A DNA stretch of 64,000 nt from an uncultured Clostridia bacterium (GCA_904381285.1 CAJFII010000005.1:17535-81534); one strand, 5' to 3'; positions 26,653 to 37,405 are shown, numbered from the stretch's first letter. Numbers and translations are program-made. The notes: generated by a model from the sequence alone, not told the origin.

Positions 26653-28044
26653 ATGAATATTAAAGAAAAATTAGTAGATTGGAAAAATAGGTTAAAAGAT
26701 AGGCATATGCTAAGTGTAATTGTAGTAATGGGTGCTGTTATAGTAGGACTTGGTATATTTACCTATAAAAAACAAACAGAATTTAGACAAGCATCAGAAA
26801 ATTCATATAATATGGCATTTTATGAATTAGTAGATTATGTTCAAAATGTTGAAACATATCTTGCAAAATCATTAATTTCAACAACACCAGAACATGGAGC
26901 AGAAACACTAACACACTTGTGGAGAGAAGCGGATCTTGCTCAAAGCTATTTGGCACAAATTCCAGTAGGAAGCCAAGAAATAGCAAATACTGCTAAATTC
27001 TTAAATCAAGTAAGTGATTATAGTTATTCTTTATCTAGAAAAAATATATATAATGAACCATTAACACAAGAAGATTTAGATAATCTAACAAATTTACACA
27101 AATATAGTGTAGAACTAAAAAATACTCTTGTTCAACTATCTGCTGATATGAACGAAGGGAGAATAAGTTGGGGAGAGCTAACTAAAAAAGGAAGTGTAGC
27201 TTTTGCACAACAAGTAAGCAATATTTCACAAGATAGTTTTTCTGGATTAGAAGAAAACTTCCATGAATATGCTGGTTTAATATATGATGGTGCCTTTTCA
27301 GAGCATTTAACAAATCCTGAAAGAAAAGGATTAACAGGTGAAGACATAGATGAAGAAAAAGCAAAACAAATTGCAATAGAATTTTTTGGACAAGATAAAA
27401 TTGAAGAAATAACTTCAAATGGATTTTCAGAAAATGGTAATATTCCATCATATGATTTTTATATAAAATTAAAAGATAATAAAGATGACACAAGTGCAAG
27501 TATTTCTATATCTAAAAAAGGAGGACATATAGTATTTTCAAACTATAATAGGAATGTAGAAGCAGAAACAATAACACAAGAACAAGCAAATGAAATAGGA
27601 AAGAATTTCTTAGCTCAAAAAGGATTTCCAAATATGAAAGAAACATATTATTTAAAGCAAGAAGGAATTGTAACAATAAATTATGCATATGAGCAAAATG
27701 GAATAACAATGTATCCAGATTTAATAAAATTAAAAGTAGCACTTGATAATGGAGAGGTTCTAGGAATTGAAACAACAGGATATTTAAACTCACATTATGA
27801 AAGAAACTTACCAGAAGTTAAAATAACTAAGGAAGAAGCAACAAAAACAATAAATAAAAATCTACAAATAACAGCTTCATCTTTAGCAGTAATACCGACA
27901 GAATTCCAAACAGAACTATTATGCTGGGAATTTAAAGGAACAGTGGATGATACACAATTTTTAGTATATATAAATGCAGAAAATGGAAGAGAAGAAGATA
28001 TATTAATTATACAAAATACACCAAATGGAACTTTAACTATGTAA
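26653..28044 (+). CDS. ypeB: Germination protein YpeB
   Basis: 463 residues: N-terminal transmembrane helix (about 20-38), YpeB region with YNMAFYELVDYVQNVETYLAK, and C-terminal PepSY repeats (EEKAKQIAIEFFG; TQEQANEIGKNFL; TKEEATKTINKNL). YpeB and SleB stabilise each other in the spore. Ends in a hydrophilic VNGRE-type strand. AAAGGAG ribosome site; cotranscribed with sleB. Confidence 0.93.
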   Translation: MNIKEKLVDWKNRLKDRHMLSVIVVMGAVIVGLGIFTYKKQTEFRQASENSYNMAFYELVDYVQNVETYLAKSLISTTPEHGAETLTHLWREADLAQSYLAQIPVGSQEIANTAKFLNQVSDYSYSLSRKNIYNEPLTQEDLDNLTNLHKYSVELKNTLVQLSADMNEGRISWGELTKKGSVAFAQQVSNISQDSFSGLEENFHEYAGLIYDGAFSEHLTNPERKGLTGEDIDEEKAKQIAIEFFGQDKIEEITSNGFSENGNIPSYDFYIKLKDNKDDTSASISISKKGGHIVFSNYNRNVEAETITQEQANEIGKNFLAQKGFPNMKETYYLKQEGIVTINYAYEQNGITMYPDLIKLKVALDNGEVLGIETTGYLNSHYERNLPEVKITKEEATKTINKNLQITASSLAVIPTEFQTELLCWEFKGTVDDTQFLVYINAENGREEDILIIQNTPNGTLTM

Positions 28045-28061
28045 AAATATTATATAAAGTA

Positions 28062-28091
28062 TTGACAAAAAATCTCCTATTTTTATACAAT
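28062..28091 (+). promoter_or_regulatory. Sigma-A promoter of the gene at 28119
   Basis: TTGACA, 18-bp spacer, TACAAT. It overlaps what would otherwise be the upstream part of the ORF, fixing the start at 28119. Confidence 0.8.
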
Positions 28092-28118
28092 AAATGTGTA
28101 AACATAGGAGGCGATAAT

Positions 28119-29162
28119 ATGGGGCTAATTAGCAATTTAAAAAATAAATTTAATGCAAATAAACAAAATGAAAGTAGGAATATACCTAGTAGATATGAAG
28201 GAATACAACAAGCTAATCTTACAATACAAAGAGAAGATGGAACAGAAGTTATTTTCTATCCAAAAGGAGTTAAATGGAACATCACTCATAGTAATGGGGA
28301 AATGACAAAATTAGTAACTGGAAAAATTGATATAGTAAGACCAGATGACACAATTTTCGTTGATTCGGGAGCTCCTGTATGCTTTGAGATTCCAAGAGAT
28401 ATGAGTATAGAACAAGCAATACAATCAGGATTTTTAGCTTCATTAGATTATAACGGGCATTTTGATAATTTAAATTATAATCAATATAATGTTTTGGGAA
28501 GACTAGTTATCCAAAATAATAATGCTAATATTATTCCATTTACTAATGCAGTATCTCAGAAGGTTCAAGAATTAAACCAAGAACTTATACAGGAAAGAGA
28601 ACAAAAAAATTTAGAAATACAAAGAAAACAGCAACTAAGACGTGAAGAAGAAGAAAGACATATGCAACAGGTATTTGCAAGAGAAAAACAAGAAATGGAA
28701 CAAAGAAGAGAAAATCCATCTTTCGTTGTAAGAAATCAAAAAAGAGATCATAATAATCAAATTTTATATAGTTATCAAACAGTAGATAGAAATACTGGAA
28801 AAGAAATCATACTTGGAAATGTCAGAAAATTAGCTAAGGATAGTCAATCAAATTATGTGTATGAGGGAAGAATGCAACTTTTGGATAACTCTGTATATCA
28901 CATGAGAGATGAACTTGGCTATGCGGTTATATTTTCATCTGCATATAAATTAGAACAAATATCTGAAACACAAAACCCAGAATTAGTAGATAGAATTTCA
29001 AGATTACTGACAGTAAACAATTTACAAGATGATAAAATGGCATATTTAGGTCAATTAGACATAGAAGGAAATATTACAAGACAACTAGAACAAACATTGC
29101 CAGAAATGCAAGATTATATAAGAAGCTTACAAAGACAATATGAATCACAAACAGAAAGATAA
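28119..29162 (+). CDS. Hypothetical protein with charged coiled-coil middle
   Basis: 347 residues, unrecognised. N-terminal globular part (residues 30-150), a Gln/Glu/Arg-rich coiled coil at about 165-215 (QELIQEREQKNLEIQRKQ), then a second globular part with YSYQTVDRNTGKEI. No signal peptide. ATG at 28119 follows AGGAGGCG and the promoter. Single-gene unit. Confidence 0.65.
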   Translation: MGLISNLKNKFNANKQNESRNIPSRYEGIQQANLTIQREDGTEVIFYPKGVKWNITHSNGEMTKLVTGKIDIVRPDDTIFVDSGAPVCFEIPRDMSIEQAIQSGFLASLDYNGHFDNLNYNQYNVLGRLVIQNNNANIIPFTNAVSQKVQELNQELIQEREQKNLEIQRKQQLRREEEERHMQQVFAREKQEMEQRRENPSFVVRNQKRDHNNQILYSYQTVDRNTGKEIILGNVRKLAKDSQSNYVYEGRMQLLDNSVYHMRDELGYAVIFSSAYKLEQISETQNPELVDRISRLLTVNNLQDDKMAYLGQLDIEGNITRQLEQTLPEMQDYIRSLQRQYESQTER

Positions 29163-29322
29163 AACGTAAAAAATAGTAAAATTACAAAAAACTACTACTA
29201 TAAACTATAAAAAATAACACATACTATCCATATGAAAATATTTAATATTAAAAAACATCAAATACTTTGATAAATATAATTTAGAATATAAATATTTTCA
29301 TGAAAATAAGGAGGTATTTGTT

Positions 29323-29499
29323 ATGTCTAGAAATTCAAAATTGATTTCTAACAATTTAAGAGAAGAAATAGCAAAAGAATTAGGAGTATATGAACAAGTA
29401 AAAAAAGACGGTGGAAGTTGGGGAAATGTTTCATCAAAAGATTGTGGAAACATAGTAGCAAAAGCAATAGAAATTGCAAATAGAAGTGTAGAAAGATAG
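29323..29499 (+). CDS. Alpha/beta-type small acid-soluble spore protein
   Basis: 58 residues: SNNLREEIAKELGVYEQVKK then GGSWGNVSSKDCGNIVAKAI. The E-x-A-x-E-L-G-V motif and the following G-x-x-S-S/T-K/R-D/E-x-G motif are those of alpha/beta SASPs that coat spore DNA. Missing from longest-ORF lists because of its size. AGGAGG site; terminator follows. The second motif is less canonical (NVSSKDCGN). Confidence 0.75.
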   Translation: MSRNSKLISNNLREEIAKELGVYEQVKKDGGSWGNVSSKDCGNIVAKAIEIANRSVER

Positions 29500-29515
29500 T
29501 TATATTAATAAGTAA

Positions 29516-29546
29516 CAAAATAGCAGGTATTACCTGCTATTTTGTT
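29516..29546 (+). terminator. Terminator of the SASP gene
   Basis: AAAATAGCAGGTA / TACCTGCTATTTT hairpin. Confidence 0.8.
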
Positions 29547-29615
29547 GTAAAAATCCCTTTACTAATTAAAAAAATAAGTATATACTAGAAAAAAACAAAA
29601 AGGGTGGTCAAAAAA

Positions 29616-30179
29616 ATGGAATATGAAAAAATAAAAAATGATATAAAACAAATATTATCAGAAAAAAGATATACACATTCTATTGGTGTGGCAAAAAGAG
29701 CAGAAGAACTTGCTAAAATTTATGGAATAGACGAGGAAAAAGCAAAAATAGTTGGTGTTGCACATGATATTGCAAAAGAAATGCCAAAAGAAGAAGCATA
29801 CAGATATGCTGAAGAAAACAATTTAGAGTTAGATGAAATAGAAAAATTGAATCCTAAATTATTACATTCAAAAATTGGAGCAGATATTTGTAAAAGAAAA
29901 TATAATTTTACAAAAGAAATGCAAGACGCAATAAAATATCATACAACTGGAAATGTAAATATGGATAAATTAGCTAAAATTATATTTATTGCAGATAAAA
30001 CAGAAGAAAATAGAAGTTATGATGATTTAGATGAAATTGTACAAATTTCAAATAAAGATATAGATGAAGCAGTGTTATACATATGTAGTAGAGGAGTAAA
30101 AATGAATTTAGACAAAAAAGTTGTAATTCATCCAGATACAATAGATTTAATTAACAAAATACTAATAGATAGAATGTAA
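29616..30179 (+). CDS. yqeK: YqeK-type HD-domain Ap4A hydrolase
   Basis: 187 residues: RYTHSIGVAKRAEELAKIYG, VGVAHDIAKEMPKEE (HD), LLHSKIGADICK, AIKYHTTG and IFIADKTEENR, the diagnostic order of the YqeK family, symmetrical diadenosine tetraphosphate hydrolases. ATG at 29616 follows AAAGGGTGG; GTG 29604 is inside that site. Confidence 0.9.
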   Translation: MEYEKIKNDIKQILSEKRYTHSIGVAKRAEELAKIYGIDEEKAKIVGVAHDIAKEMPKEEAYRYAEENNLELDEIEKLNPKLLHSKIGADICKRKYNFTKEMQDAIKYHTTGNVNMDKLAKIIFIADKTEENRSYDDLDEIVQISNKDIDEAVLYICSRGVKMNLDKKVVIHPDTIDLINKILIDRM

Positions 30180-30260
30180 CATTAATTTAGAAAATTAATA
30201 TAAATATATAAAGCTAACCTTGCTTTATATGAAAATAAGAAAGGATATAATAAAAAACAA

Positions 30261-31643
30261 ATGGATATTAAAGTAAAAGATATTATAAAAATATGTGATG
30301 CACAACTTATATATGGAAATGAAGCAGAAATATGCCAGAATTTTTCAAAAGATACACGAGAAATAAAAAAAGATGATGTATACATAGGAATAAAAGGAGA
30401 AAATTTTGATGGAAATACTTTATATGAAAAAGCATTAGAAAATGGAGCAAAAGTATGTATATTAGAAAATATCGAAATACCAGAACATATAAAAGAAATG
30501 TATAAAGATAGAACAATAATTAAAGTAAAAAATACCATTAAAGCAATTCAAGAAATAGCAACATATAAAAGAGAAATGTATAATATACCAGTTATAGCAG
30601 TAACAGGCAGTGTTGGTAAAACTAGCACAAAGGATATTTTAGCAAGTGTAATTTCTAAAAAGTATAAAGTATTAAAAACACAAGGTAATTTAAATAATCA
30701 TATAGGATTACCATTAACAATATTAAAATTAAAAGATCATACGGCAATGGTAGTAGAAATGGGAATGAATTCGCTTGGAGAAATAAGTATTTTATCTAAT
30801 ATTGCTAAACCAACTATTAGTGTTATAACTAATGTTGGAACTGCACATATAGGAAAATTAGGCTCAAGAGAAAATATATTAAAAGCAAAATTAGAAATAC
30901 TAGATGGAATGAGTAAAGATGGTACATTGGTTATAAATAACGATAATGATATGTTAAATAATTGGAATAAAAACAATAATACATACAATGTAGCTACTTT
31001 TGGAATTAATAATGATAGTGATGTAATGGCTAAAGATATTAAATTTGAAGAATATTCTACTAACTTTTTAGCTATTACAAAAAATGAAGAATTAAATGTA
31101 AAAGTTCCAGTAGGAGGAGAGCATTTTGTATATAATGCACTATGTTCAATTGTGGTAGGAAAACTATTAAATATAGATAATAAAGAAATACTAAAAGGAA
31201 TTGAAGAATTTGAACTTACAAAAAATAGAATGGAAATAAAGAAAAATAAAAACAATGTAACAATAATAAATGATTGTTATAATGCAAATTATGATTCTAT
31301 GAAAGCAAGCTTAGAATATTTATCAAAAAGTAAGCTAAAACGAAAAATTGCAGTATTGGGAGATATGCTAGAATTAGGAGAATATTCAAAACAATTACAT
31401 GAAAAAGTAGGAGGGGAAGTTGCAAAAAACAAAATAGATATATTAATTACAGTTGGAAAAGAGGCTAAAAATATATTAAATAAAGCAATTTCTATGGGAA
31501 TGGAAAAAGAAAATGCATATAATTTTGAAACAAATGAACAAGCAATAGAATTACTAAGTAAAATTTTAAAACCTGAAGATATAGTCTTAGTAAAAGCATC
31601 AAATGGTATGCACTTTAATAAAATTATAGAAAAAATAATTTAA
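30261..31643 (+). CDS. murF: UDP-MurNAc-tripeptide:D-Ala-D-Ala ligase
   Basis: 460 residues. Mur ligase with N-terminal substrate domain ([20 protein letters not shown]), ATP loop [41 protein letters not shown] and [12 protein letters not shown]. Adds D-Ala-D-Ala to the peptidoglycan precursor. Followed at 21 bp by ddl, which makes the substrate. Confidence 0.96.
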   Translation: MDIKVKDIIKICDAQLIYGNEAEICQNFSKDTREIKKDDVYIGIKGENFDGNTLYEKALENGAKVCILENIEIPEHIKEMYKDRTIIKVKNTIKAIQEIATYKREMYNIPVIAVTGSVGKTSTKDILASVISKKYKVLKTQGNLNNHIGLPLTILKLKDHTAMVVEMGMNSLGEISILSNIAKPTISVITNVGTAHIGKLGSRENILKAKLEILDGMSKDGTLVINNDNDMLNNWNKNNNTYNVATFGINNDSDVMAKDIKFEEYSTNFLAITKNEELNVKVPVGGEHFVYNALCSIVVGKLLNIDNKEILKGIEEFELTKNRMEIKKNKNNVTIINDCYNANYDSMKASLEYLSKSKLKRKIAVLGDMLELGEYSKQLHEKVGGEVAKNKIDILITVGKEAKNILNKAISMGMEKENAYNFETNEQAIELLSKILKPEDIVLVKASNGMHFNKIIEKII

Positions 31644-31664
31644 TAAAATTCTAGGGAGGTATAT

Positions 31665-32726
31665 ATGAGTAAAATAAAATTGGCAGTTGTTTTTGGGGGA
31701 ATCTCTACAGAACATGAAGTTTCAATTGTTTCTGGAACATCGGTAATAGAAAATTTAGACAAAAATAAATACGAAATATATCCTATTTATATAGCGAAAG
31801 ATGGAAGTTGGAATAAATATACAAAAGAAGTTCATACAATAAGAACATTAGAAATAAATGAAAAATTAGAAGAAGTAGAAAAAATAGATAATGTCATAAG
31901 AACTTTAAAACAAATGGATGTAATTATGCCTGTATTACATGGTATAGGAGGAGAAGATGGAACAATACAAGGATTATTCGAAATGATTAAAGTTCCATAT
32001 GTAGGATGTGGTGTACTTGCGTCAAGTGTTGGAATGGATAAAGTATATACAAAGATAATATTTGATAGAGCAAATATCAATCAAACTAAATATGAATACA
32101 TAAAAAAGGAAAAAGAAGACTATATTTACATAGACAAACAATTCAATGAAAATAAATGCTCTTTAGAAGAACTATGTAAAATAATACAAAAAAACTTGAA
32201 ATATCCAATGTTTGTAAAACCATCAAATTCTGGCTCAAGTGTAGGAATAAATAAGGCAAAAACAATAGAAGAATTAAAACAAGCCATTGAATATGCAGCA
32301 AAATTTGATACAAAAATATTAGTTGAAGAAGGTATTAATGGAAAAGAAGTAGAATGTGCAGTCTTAGGAAATGAAGAAGTAATAGCATCATGCGTGGGAG
32401 AAATAAAACCTGCAGAAGAATTTTATAGTTTTGATGCAAAATACACAAATAAAGAATCTGAAACAGAAATACCAGCAAAAATAGAAGATGAAATAAGTGA
32501 AAAAATTAGAAAATTAGCAATAAAAGCATTTAAAGCAATAGATGGAAAAGGTTTATCAAGAGTAGACTTTTTTGTTGAAAATGAAACAAACAAAATTTAT
32601 ATAAATGAGATAAATACATTACCAGGATTTACAAAAATAAGTATGTATCCAAAACTATTTGAACAACTTGGAATAGAATATAAAACATTATTAGATAAAC
32701 TAATACAACTAGCACAAGAAAAATAA
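31665..32726 (+). CDS. ddl: D-alanine--D-alanine ligase
   Basis: 353 residues. Ddl/ATP-grasp: [66 protein letters not shown]. The Tyr in [10 protein letters not shown] marks a Ddl making D-Ala-D-Ala rather than D-Ala-D-Lac. AGGGAGG site. Operon with murF. Confidence 0.96.
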   Translation: MSKIKLAVVFGGISTEHEVSIVSGTSVIENLDKNKYEIYPIYIAKDGSWNKYTKEVHTIRTLEINEKLEEVEKIDNVIRTLKQMDVIMPVLHGIGGEDGTIQGLFEMIKVPYVGCGVLASSVGMDKVYTKIIFDRANINQTKYEYIKKEKEDYIYIDKQFNENKCSLEELCKIIQKNLKYPMFVKPSNSGSSVGINKAKTIEELKQAIEYAAKFDTKILVEEGINGKEVECAVLGNEEVIASCVGEIKPAEEFYSFDAKYTNKESETEIPAKIEDEISEKIRKLAIKAFKAIDGKGLSRVDFFVENETNKIYINEINTLPGFTKISMYPKLFEQLGIEYKTLLDKLIQLAQEK

Positions 32727-32743
32727 ATAAAGGAGAAAAATAC

Positions 32744-33139
32744 ATGCAAGTAGAAGTTGAAATAAATGCAAAACACATAATTGATGGAACACAAGAGGGC
32801 GAGAAAAATAAATGTATAGGTGAAATAACATATTACAATAAAGGTGCAATACTAGAATTTACAGAAAAACATGAAGAACAAGAATTAAAATTTAAAATGA
32901 GCATATTAGAAAATAAGATAATAACATATAGAAATAATCAAAGCCTAATATTCGATTTAGAACATAAAAGTAAATCCGCATTAACAACACCATATGGAGA
33001 AATAAAAATAAATGTAACCACAAAAAAAATAAACATAGTAAAATCACAAGAGCAAATAAAAGAAATAAACTTAGAATATGAAATTGAACTAGAAAATGGT
33101 ATGAAATATGATAATTTAGTAGATATAGTTGTTAAATAA
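32744..33139 (+). CDS. DUF1934 (YwiB-like) protein
   Basis: 131 residues, small beta-barrel family DUF1934: ITYYNKGAILEFTE, then SLIFDLEHKSKSALTTPYGEI and the strand EYEIELENGMKYDN. Function unknown. Starts 18 bp after ddl with AAAGGAG, so in the same operon. Confidence 0.82.
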   Translation: MQVEVEINAKHIIDGTQEGEKNKCIGEITYYNKGAILEFTEKHEEQELKFKMSILENKIITYRNNQSLIFDLEHKSKSALTTPYGEIKINVTTKKINIVKSQEQIKEINLEYEIELENGMKYDNLVDIVVK

Positions 33140-33148
33140 ATGTATATA

Positions 33149-33205
33149 AAACTAGTCAAAAAGTTTTCGAATAAAACTATAATAAATTTGACTAGTTTTT
33201 TATTT
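33149..33205 (+). terminator. Terminator of the murF-ddl operon
   Basis: AAACTAGTCAAA ... TTTGACTAGTTTTTTA. Confidence 0.75.
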
Positions 33206-33213
33206 TAAAACTA

Positions 33214-33242
33214 TTGAAATAAAGCCATATTGTTGGTATAAT
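33214..33242 (+). promoter_or_regulatory. Sigma-A promoter of the DnaJ-type gene
   Basis: TTGAAA, 17-bp spacer, TATAAT. Confidence 0.8.
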
Positions 33243-33275
33243 TTATTTGCCATAAATATATGGGAGGATGTTGAA

Positions 33276-34181
33276 ATGATATTTAAAGACTATTACAAAA
33301 TACTAGAGATAGATGATAATAAAGTAACAATGGAAGATATAAAACAAGCATATCGTGAGCAAGCAAAAAAATATCATCCAGATGTAAATGTAGGAGATAT
33401 AAAAGCAGAAGAAAGATTTAAAGATATAAATGAAGCATATCAAGTTTTATCTAATGGAGTAACCAGAAGAAAATATGATAGAATGTGGAATACACATATA
33501 GGAAATAAAAGAAAAAAACAAGCATATGAAGAAAGCAAACGTAGTGCTGATTCAGTCTTTAGCGATTTCTTTAACATGTTTTTTGGAAATATGACCCAAG
33601 CAACAGAAAATAAAAAGTCTGGACAAAAAAATGTACCAATAAAAGGAGAAAATGTAGAAACAGCAATTTCAATTTCTGTCATTGAAGCATTCTATGGAAT
33701 GAATAAAAAAATATCATTACGAACAGTAGACGGAAAAATGAAAACTTTCAACATCAAAGTACCAGCAGGAATTAGAGACAATGAAAAAATAAGACTAATT
33801 GGACAAGGAAAAGCAGGACAAAATGGTGGAAAAAATGGAGACTTATTTATAAAAATTCAGATAGAAAAAGATAGTAAATTCGAATTAGTAGGATATGATT
33901 TATATACATCACTATATTTAACACCTTGGGAAGCAGCTTTAGGAACTCGTGTTAACTTAGATGCAATAGATGATACAGTATCTATATATATACCAGCAGG
34001 AATAGAAAGTGGAGAAAAGTTACGTATTCCTGGAAAAGGATATAAAGATGGAAAAGGCGGAAGAGGAGATTTAACAGCTAGTGTAAAAATAATGGTACCA
34101 AAAAACCTAACAAAAGAAGAAAAAGAATTATACGAAAAAATGAAAGAAATATCTAAATTTAATCCTAGAAATAGAGAATAA
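33276..34181 (+). CDS. DnaJ-family co-chaperone lacking zinc finger (CbpA-like)
   Basis: 301 residues. J domain at 1-70 (YREQAKKYHPDVN with the HPD motif, FKDINEAYQVLS), linker, then the two DnaJ C-terminal beta domains (GAGIRDNEKIRLIGQGKAG-type pattern; LYLTPWEAALGTRV; IPGKGYKDGKGGRGD). No CxxCxGxG repeats, so it is a class II Hsp40. GGGAGG site and own promoter. Confidence 0.92.
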   Translation: MIFKDYYKILEIDDNKVTMEDIKQAYREQAKKYHPDVNVGDIKAEERFKDINEAYQVLSNGVTRRKYDRMWNTHIGNKRKKQAYEESKRSADSVFSDFFNMFFGNMTQATENKKSGQKNVPIKGENVETAISISVIEAFYGMNKKISLRTVDGKMKTFNIKVPAGIRDNEKIRLIGQGKAGQNGGKNGDLFIKIQIEKDSKFELVGYDLYTSLYLTPWEAALGTRVNLDAIDDTVSIYIPAGIESGEKLRIPGKGYKDGKGGRGDLTASVKIMVPKNLTKEEKELYEKMKEISKFNPRNRE

Positions 34182-34214
34182 TGATGTTGACATAAATTAA
34201 GGAAGCGAAATGTA

Positions 34215-34243
34215 TTGACATCAATGGCTGAAAATAGTATAAT
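34215..34243 (+). promoter_or_regulatory. Sigma-A promoter of the virD4-like operon
   Basis: TTGACA, 17-bp spacer, TATAAT. Confidence 0.88.
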
Positions 34244-34279
34244 TATGTATAGTGGTAAAAAACGGACTACTATACATAA
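34243..34279 (+). promoter_or_regulatory. Perfect inverted repeat at the transcription start of the virD4-like operon
   Basis: TTATGTATAGT and ACTATACATAA, 11 bp each, 15-nt loop. It touches the -10 box, so it could be a repressor operator or a 5'-end hairpin. Confidence 0.6.
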
Positions 34280-34308
34280 GATAAAAAATAGAAGTGAGGT
34301 GTAATAAT

Positions 34309-34833
34309 ATGGAGACATGGCAAGGAAAGCATTTCAGCATAACAGATCCAAAAGATGTAAACACAGTAATTTATCAAATCAATAAAACAGAAAAAGAATT
34401 TTTAAAAGATTCACCTAAATATACTGTTCAAAGACTTGATTATACGGAAGAACTTCGTGGAGAGTACAAACAAAAAACTTTTTTTGTAGACAATCCATCA
34501 GATGATTATGATCAGCTAGTAATACTTTCTTTTGGAAAAGAAAAAGTTGTTGTTAATATGGCTCTATTAGAAGGAACAAAAATAACAATTTCTAAAAAAC
34601 CTATGCCACTAAAATTTGACACAATATATTCTGAAAAAGAAACAGTTTATAAAGAATTCAACTATACACCAAACTTAAAAAGACCTATATCTATTATAGA
34701 TCCAGAAACAACAGAAGAAGTCAAACCAGTTGTTTATCTTGACAAAGAAACGAATGAAATAAAAGGAAAGTGCAAGCTTAAAGCTAATAAGCCTTATTTT
34801 GCATTTGAAATTAGAGATAAGAAAGAAGATTAG
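34309..34833 (+). CDS. Hypothetical protein, first gene of the virD4-like operon
   Basis: 174 residues, unrecognised. METWQGKHFSITDPKDVNTV at the start; soluble, beta-rich, with a Pro/Lys-rich C-terminus. The ATG at 34309 follows GAGGTG; upstream in-frame ATG at 34294 lacks one. It is 19 bp upstream of the next gene and likely cotranslated with it and the coupling ATPase. Confidence 0.6.
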   Translation: METWQGKHFSITDPKDVNTVIYQINKTEKEFLKDSPKYTVQRLDYTEELRGEYKQKTFFVDNPSDDYDQLVILSFGKEKVVVNMALLEGTKITISKKPMPLKFDTIYSEKETVYKEFNYTPNLKRPISIIDPETTEEVKPVVYLDKETNEIKGKCKLKANKPYFAFEIRDKKED

Positions 34834-34852
34834 AAAAAGGGAGAGGTATTGT

Positions 34853-35221
34853 ATGAATACTACAAATGTAGAGAATAATCCAGGAGCTGCATCAGTAATT
34901 TTATTAAATAATAGGGACAAGAACTTAGAAGTTGCATGTTCAGTTATTATGGCAGAAAATGATGTGGAAAAAAATCCACTAAAAATAACAGATGCAAAAA
35001 TGCATAAATGCTATTATGATAAAGATAAACATACTGCGGCAAGAGAATATAATGGTAAAATGCACACTGCAGATTTTAACATTATGCAAGAAGAAAGAAA
35101 TTCTAGATTTGCTCAAAATAGAGATATAGAAAATGTATCAGAAGAAGATTTAGCAAAATCAGGAATTCATATAAATGAAAAAGGTGAAATCGTAAGAGAT
35201 TCTGAGGAAATGACACACTAA
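34853..35221 (+). CDS. Hypothetical protein, second gene of the virD4-like operon
   Basis: 122 residues, unrecognised, soluble and acidic: VENNPGAASVILLNNRDKNL near the start and a disordered C-terminus. ATG 34853 follows GGGAGAGG. Its position between the promoter-proximal gene and the coupling ATPase suggests a substrate or accessory protein of the ATPase; this is inference. Confidence 0.6.
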   Translation: MNTTNVENNPGAASVILLNNRDKNLEVACSVIMAENDVEKNPLKITDAKMHKCYYDKDKHTAAREYNGKMHTADFNIMQEERNSRFAQNRDIENVSEEDLAKSGIHINEKGEIVRDSEEMTH

Positions 35222-35249
35222 TATATACAAAAGACAGAGGTGAATTTGT

Positions 35250-37245
35250 ATGAGTTATAAAATACAAGGAGCTGTAAGAAGAAATAAAAGAAATTTTATA
35301 ATATTTGCTATACTATGGGTAATCTTATCCATAGTTTTAGTGATGCCAATTTCATATAGTATTGTAAATGCAACAGTAAATGGTTCTTTTAATTTAGGAA
35401 AATTTTTTGAAGAGATATTTTTAGCAATGTCTAGTTTAGGAACTGTATTAGCAAAAACTTTTACAGCTGAATACATTGGAACATTTTTGTCTACATTACT
35501 TAAATTTAGTGTGGTATATGCAATATTCATATTAATAGGTTTAATAAGAACAGCACCTAAAAATGAATATTCAGACATAGAACACGGTTCAAGCGACTGG
35601 TCAAAAAATGGAGAGCAATATAGAATCTTAAGTAATAAAAAGGGAATAATCTTAGCACAAAATAACTATTTACCTGTGGATAAAAGAGGAAACGTAAACG
35701 TATTGGTAGTTGGACGGTTCAGGTTCTGGTAAATCTGCATCATATTCAATACCAAATGCATTTCAAATGTTAGGTTCATATGTATTTACAGATCCAAAAG
35801 GTGAATTATATGATAAGACAGCTGGATATTTAAAACAACATGGATATGAAATAAAAGTACTAAACCTAGTACGTCCACAATTTAGTGATGGATATAACCC
35901 TTTAATGCATATATCTAGTGAATTAGATGTAGATGTTATTGCGAATACAGTAGTAAAAGGACAAAAAACAGAAGCGGGACAAGATCCTTATTGGGATGAT
36001 ATGGCAGAAATGTTATTAAAAGCATTAATATATTATTTAATAGCAACAAGACCAGAAGAAGAACAAAACTTAGCAAGCTGTGCAGAACTAGTAAGAGCTG
36101 CGAACTCAAATGGAGGAAGTAACCTGCTTACAGAATTAATGAATCAATTACCATATGACCACCCAGCAAGAATGAACTATAAATCTATTGAAATAGCACC
36201 AGAAAAAACATATGGTTCTATACTATCTTCATTACAATCTAAACTAGGTAAGTTTGACTCTAAAGAAATAGCAGAACTAACTTCAACAGATACAATAAAC
36301 TTTGAAGAAATAGGAAGCAAAAAAACAGCAGTATATGTTATATCATCAGATACACATACAGCATATGACTTTTTACTTACAATATTCTTCTCGCAAATGA
36401 TACAACAACTTTATGATTTTGCAGATAAAAACGGAGGAGCATTACCAGTACCTACATACTTTATATTAGATGAGTTCGCAAACATTGGTAAAGTTCCAGA
36501 TTTTGATAAAAAAATATCAACAAGTAGAAGTAGAAAAATATCTTTTAGTGTTATACTACAAAATTTAGACCAACTAGAGGCAGTATATGAAAAGTCATAT
36601 GAAACAATAATAGGTAACTGTGATACACATGTATTCTTAGGAAGTAATTCACAAAAAACAGTAGAATATTTCTCAAAGGCATTAGGAGAAAAAACAATAG
36701 AAAGAGATAGCATATCTGTAAATAAAGACAAACATAACTGGAGACAAGGTACAAGTGTATCAGACCAAGTAATGGCAAGAGCATTAATGACTCCAGATGA
36801 GTTAAGAAGAATGGATAATGACCTTTGTATAATATTTGAAAAAGGAATAAAACCAATAAAAGCACATAAATTTTATTATTTCCAAACACCAATGGCAAAA
36901 AAATTAGCTGCTTATACATTAGACCATAATGACGTAAGAGATGTACAAAGAGGTGAATGGAGAAAATACAATCCATATAATCCATATGTGCCAGAAGATA
37001 AGAAAAAACAGGTTGAAAACTTAAAAGTAGAGTCATTAGATGACTTATTCGATGAACCAGAAGAAAAAGAAGAACCTAAAAAGGCAGCAAAGATGGAGGA
37101 AATAAAAGTAGAACCAGTAGTACAGCAAGAAGCACCAATGCTACCACAGGATAACAGCAATGATGATGAGCTAGATAAAGACTTACAAAAAGAATTAGAA
37201 GCAAAATTTGATGAACTATTTGGTCCATTAGAAGATAATGATTAA
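35250..37245 (+). CDS. VirD4/TraG-type coupling ATPase, read through one CGG +1 site
   Basis: About 664 residues after one +1 step. Two N-terminal transmembrane helices (about 15-37 and 83-107), then SDIEHGSSDW, the Walker A VLVVG-G-SGSGKSA at about 151-163, FTDPKGELYDKT, FILDEFANIGKVPDFDKKISTSRSRKIS (Walker B region) and LGSNSQKTVEYFSKALG. These are the TraG/VirD4 signatures. The CGGT shift site is inside the Walker A loop itself. Acidic, Lys/Glu-rich tail. No other type IV secretion gene is next to it, so it may serve an unusual export or DNA-pumping role. Confidence 0.88.
35715..35718 (+). other. CGGT +1 recoding site in the Walker A loop of the virD4-like gene
   Basis: In-frame GGA-CGGT-TCA; yields GGSGSGKS after the step. 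Confidence 0.92.
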
Positions 37246-37258
37246 AAAATAAAAATGT

Positions 37259-37292
37259 TAAAAAAGGCTACAAAATTATGTAGCTTTTTTAG
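37259..37292 (+). terminator. Terminator of the virD4-like operon
   Basis: AAAAAGGCTACA / TGTAGCTTTTTT hairpin. Confidence 0.8.
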
Positions 37293-37376
37293 TTTATATT
37301 ATTCTAACATTACTCTATCTTTTCATATTTAAGCAAATTTATTTCATAAAACTTAAAAACAAATGTTTTAATTCTA

Positions 37377-37405
37377 TTGACTTTTAATCAGGAATTATAT
37401 ATAAT
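37377..37405 (+). promoter_or_regulatory. Sigma-A promoter of the sbcD/sbcC-like pair
   Basis: TTGACT, 17-bp spacer, TATAAT. Confidence 0.75.

Noticed and set aside
28062..28118. Upstream part of the ORF ending at 29162
   Set aside because: Its first codons are the -35 and -10 boxes of the promoter.
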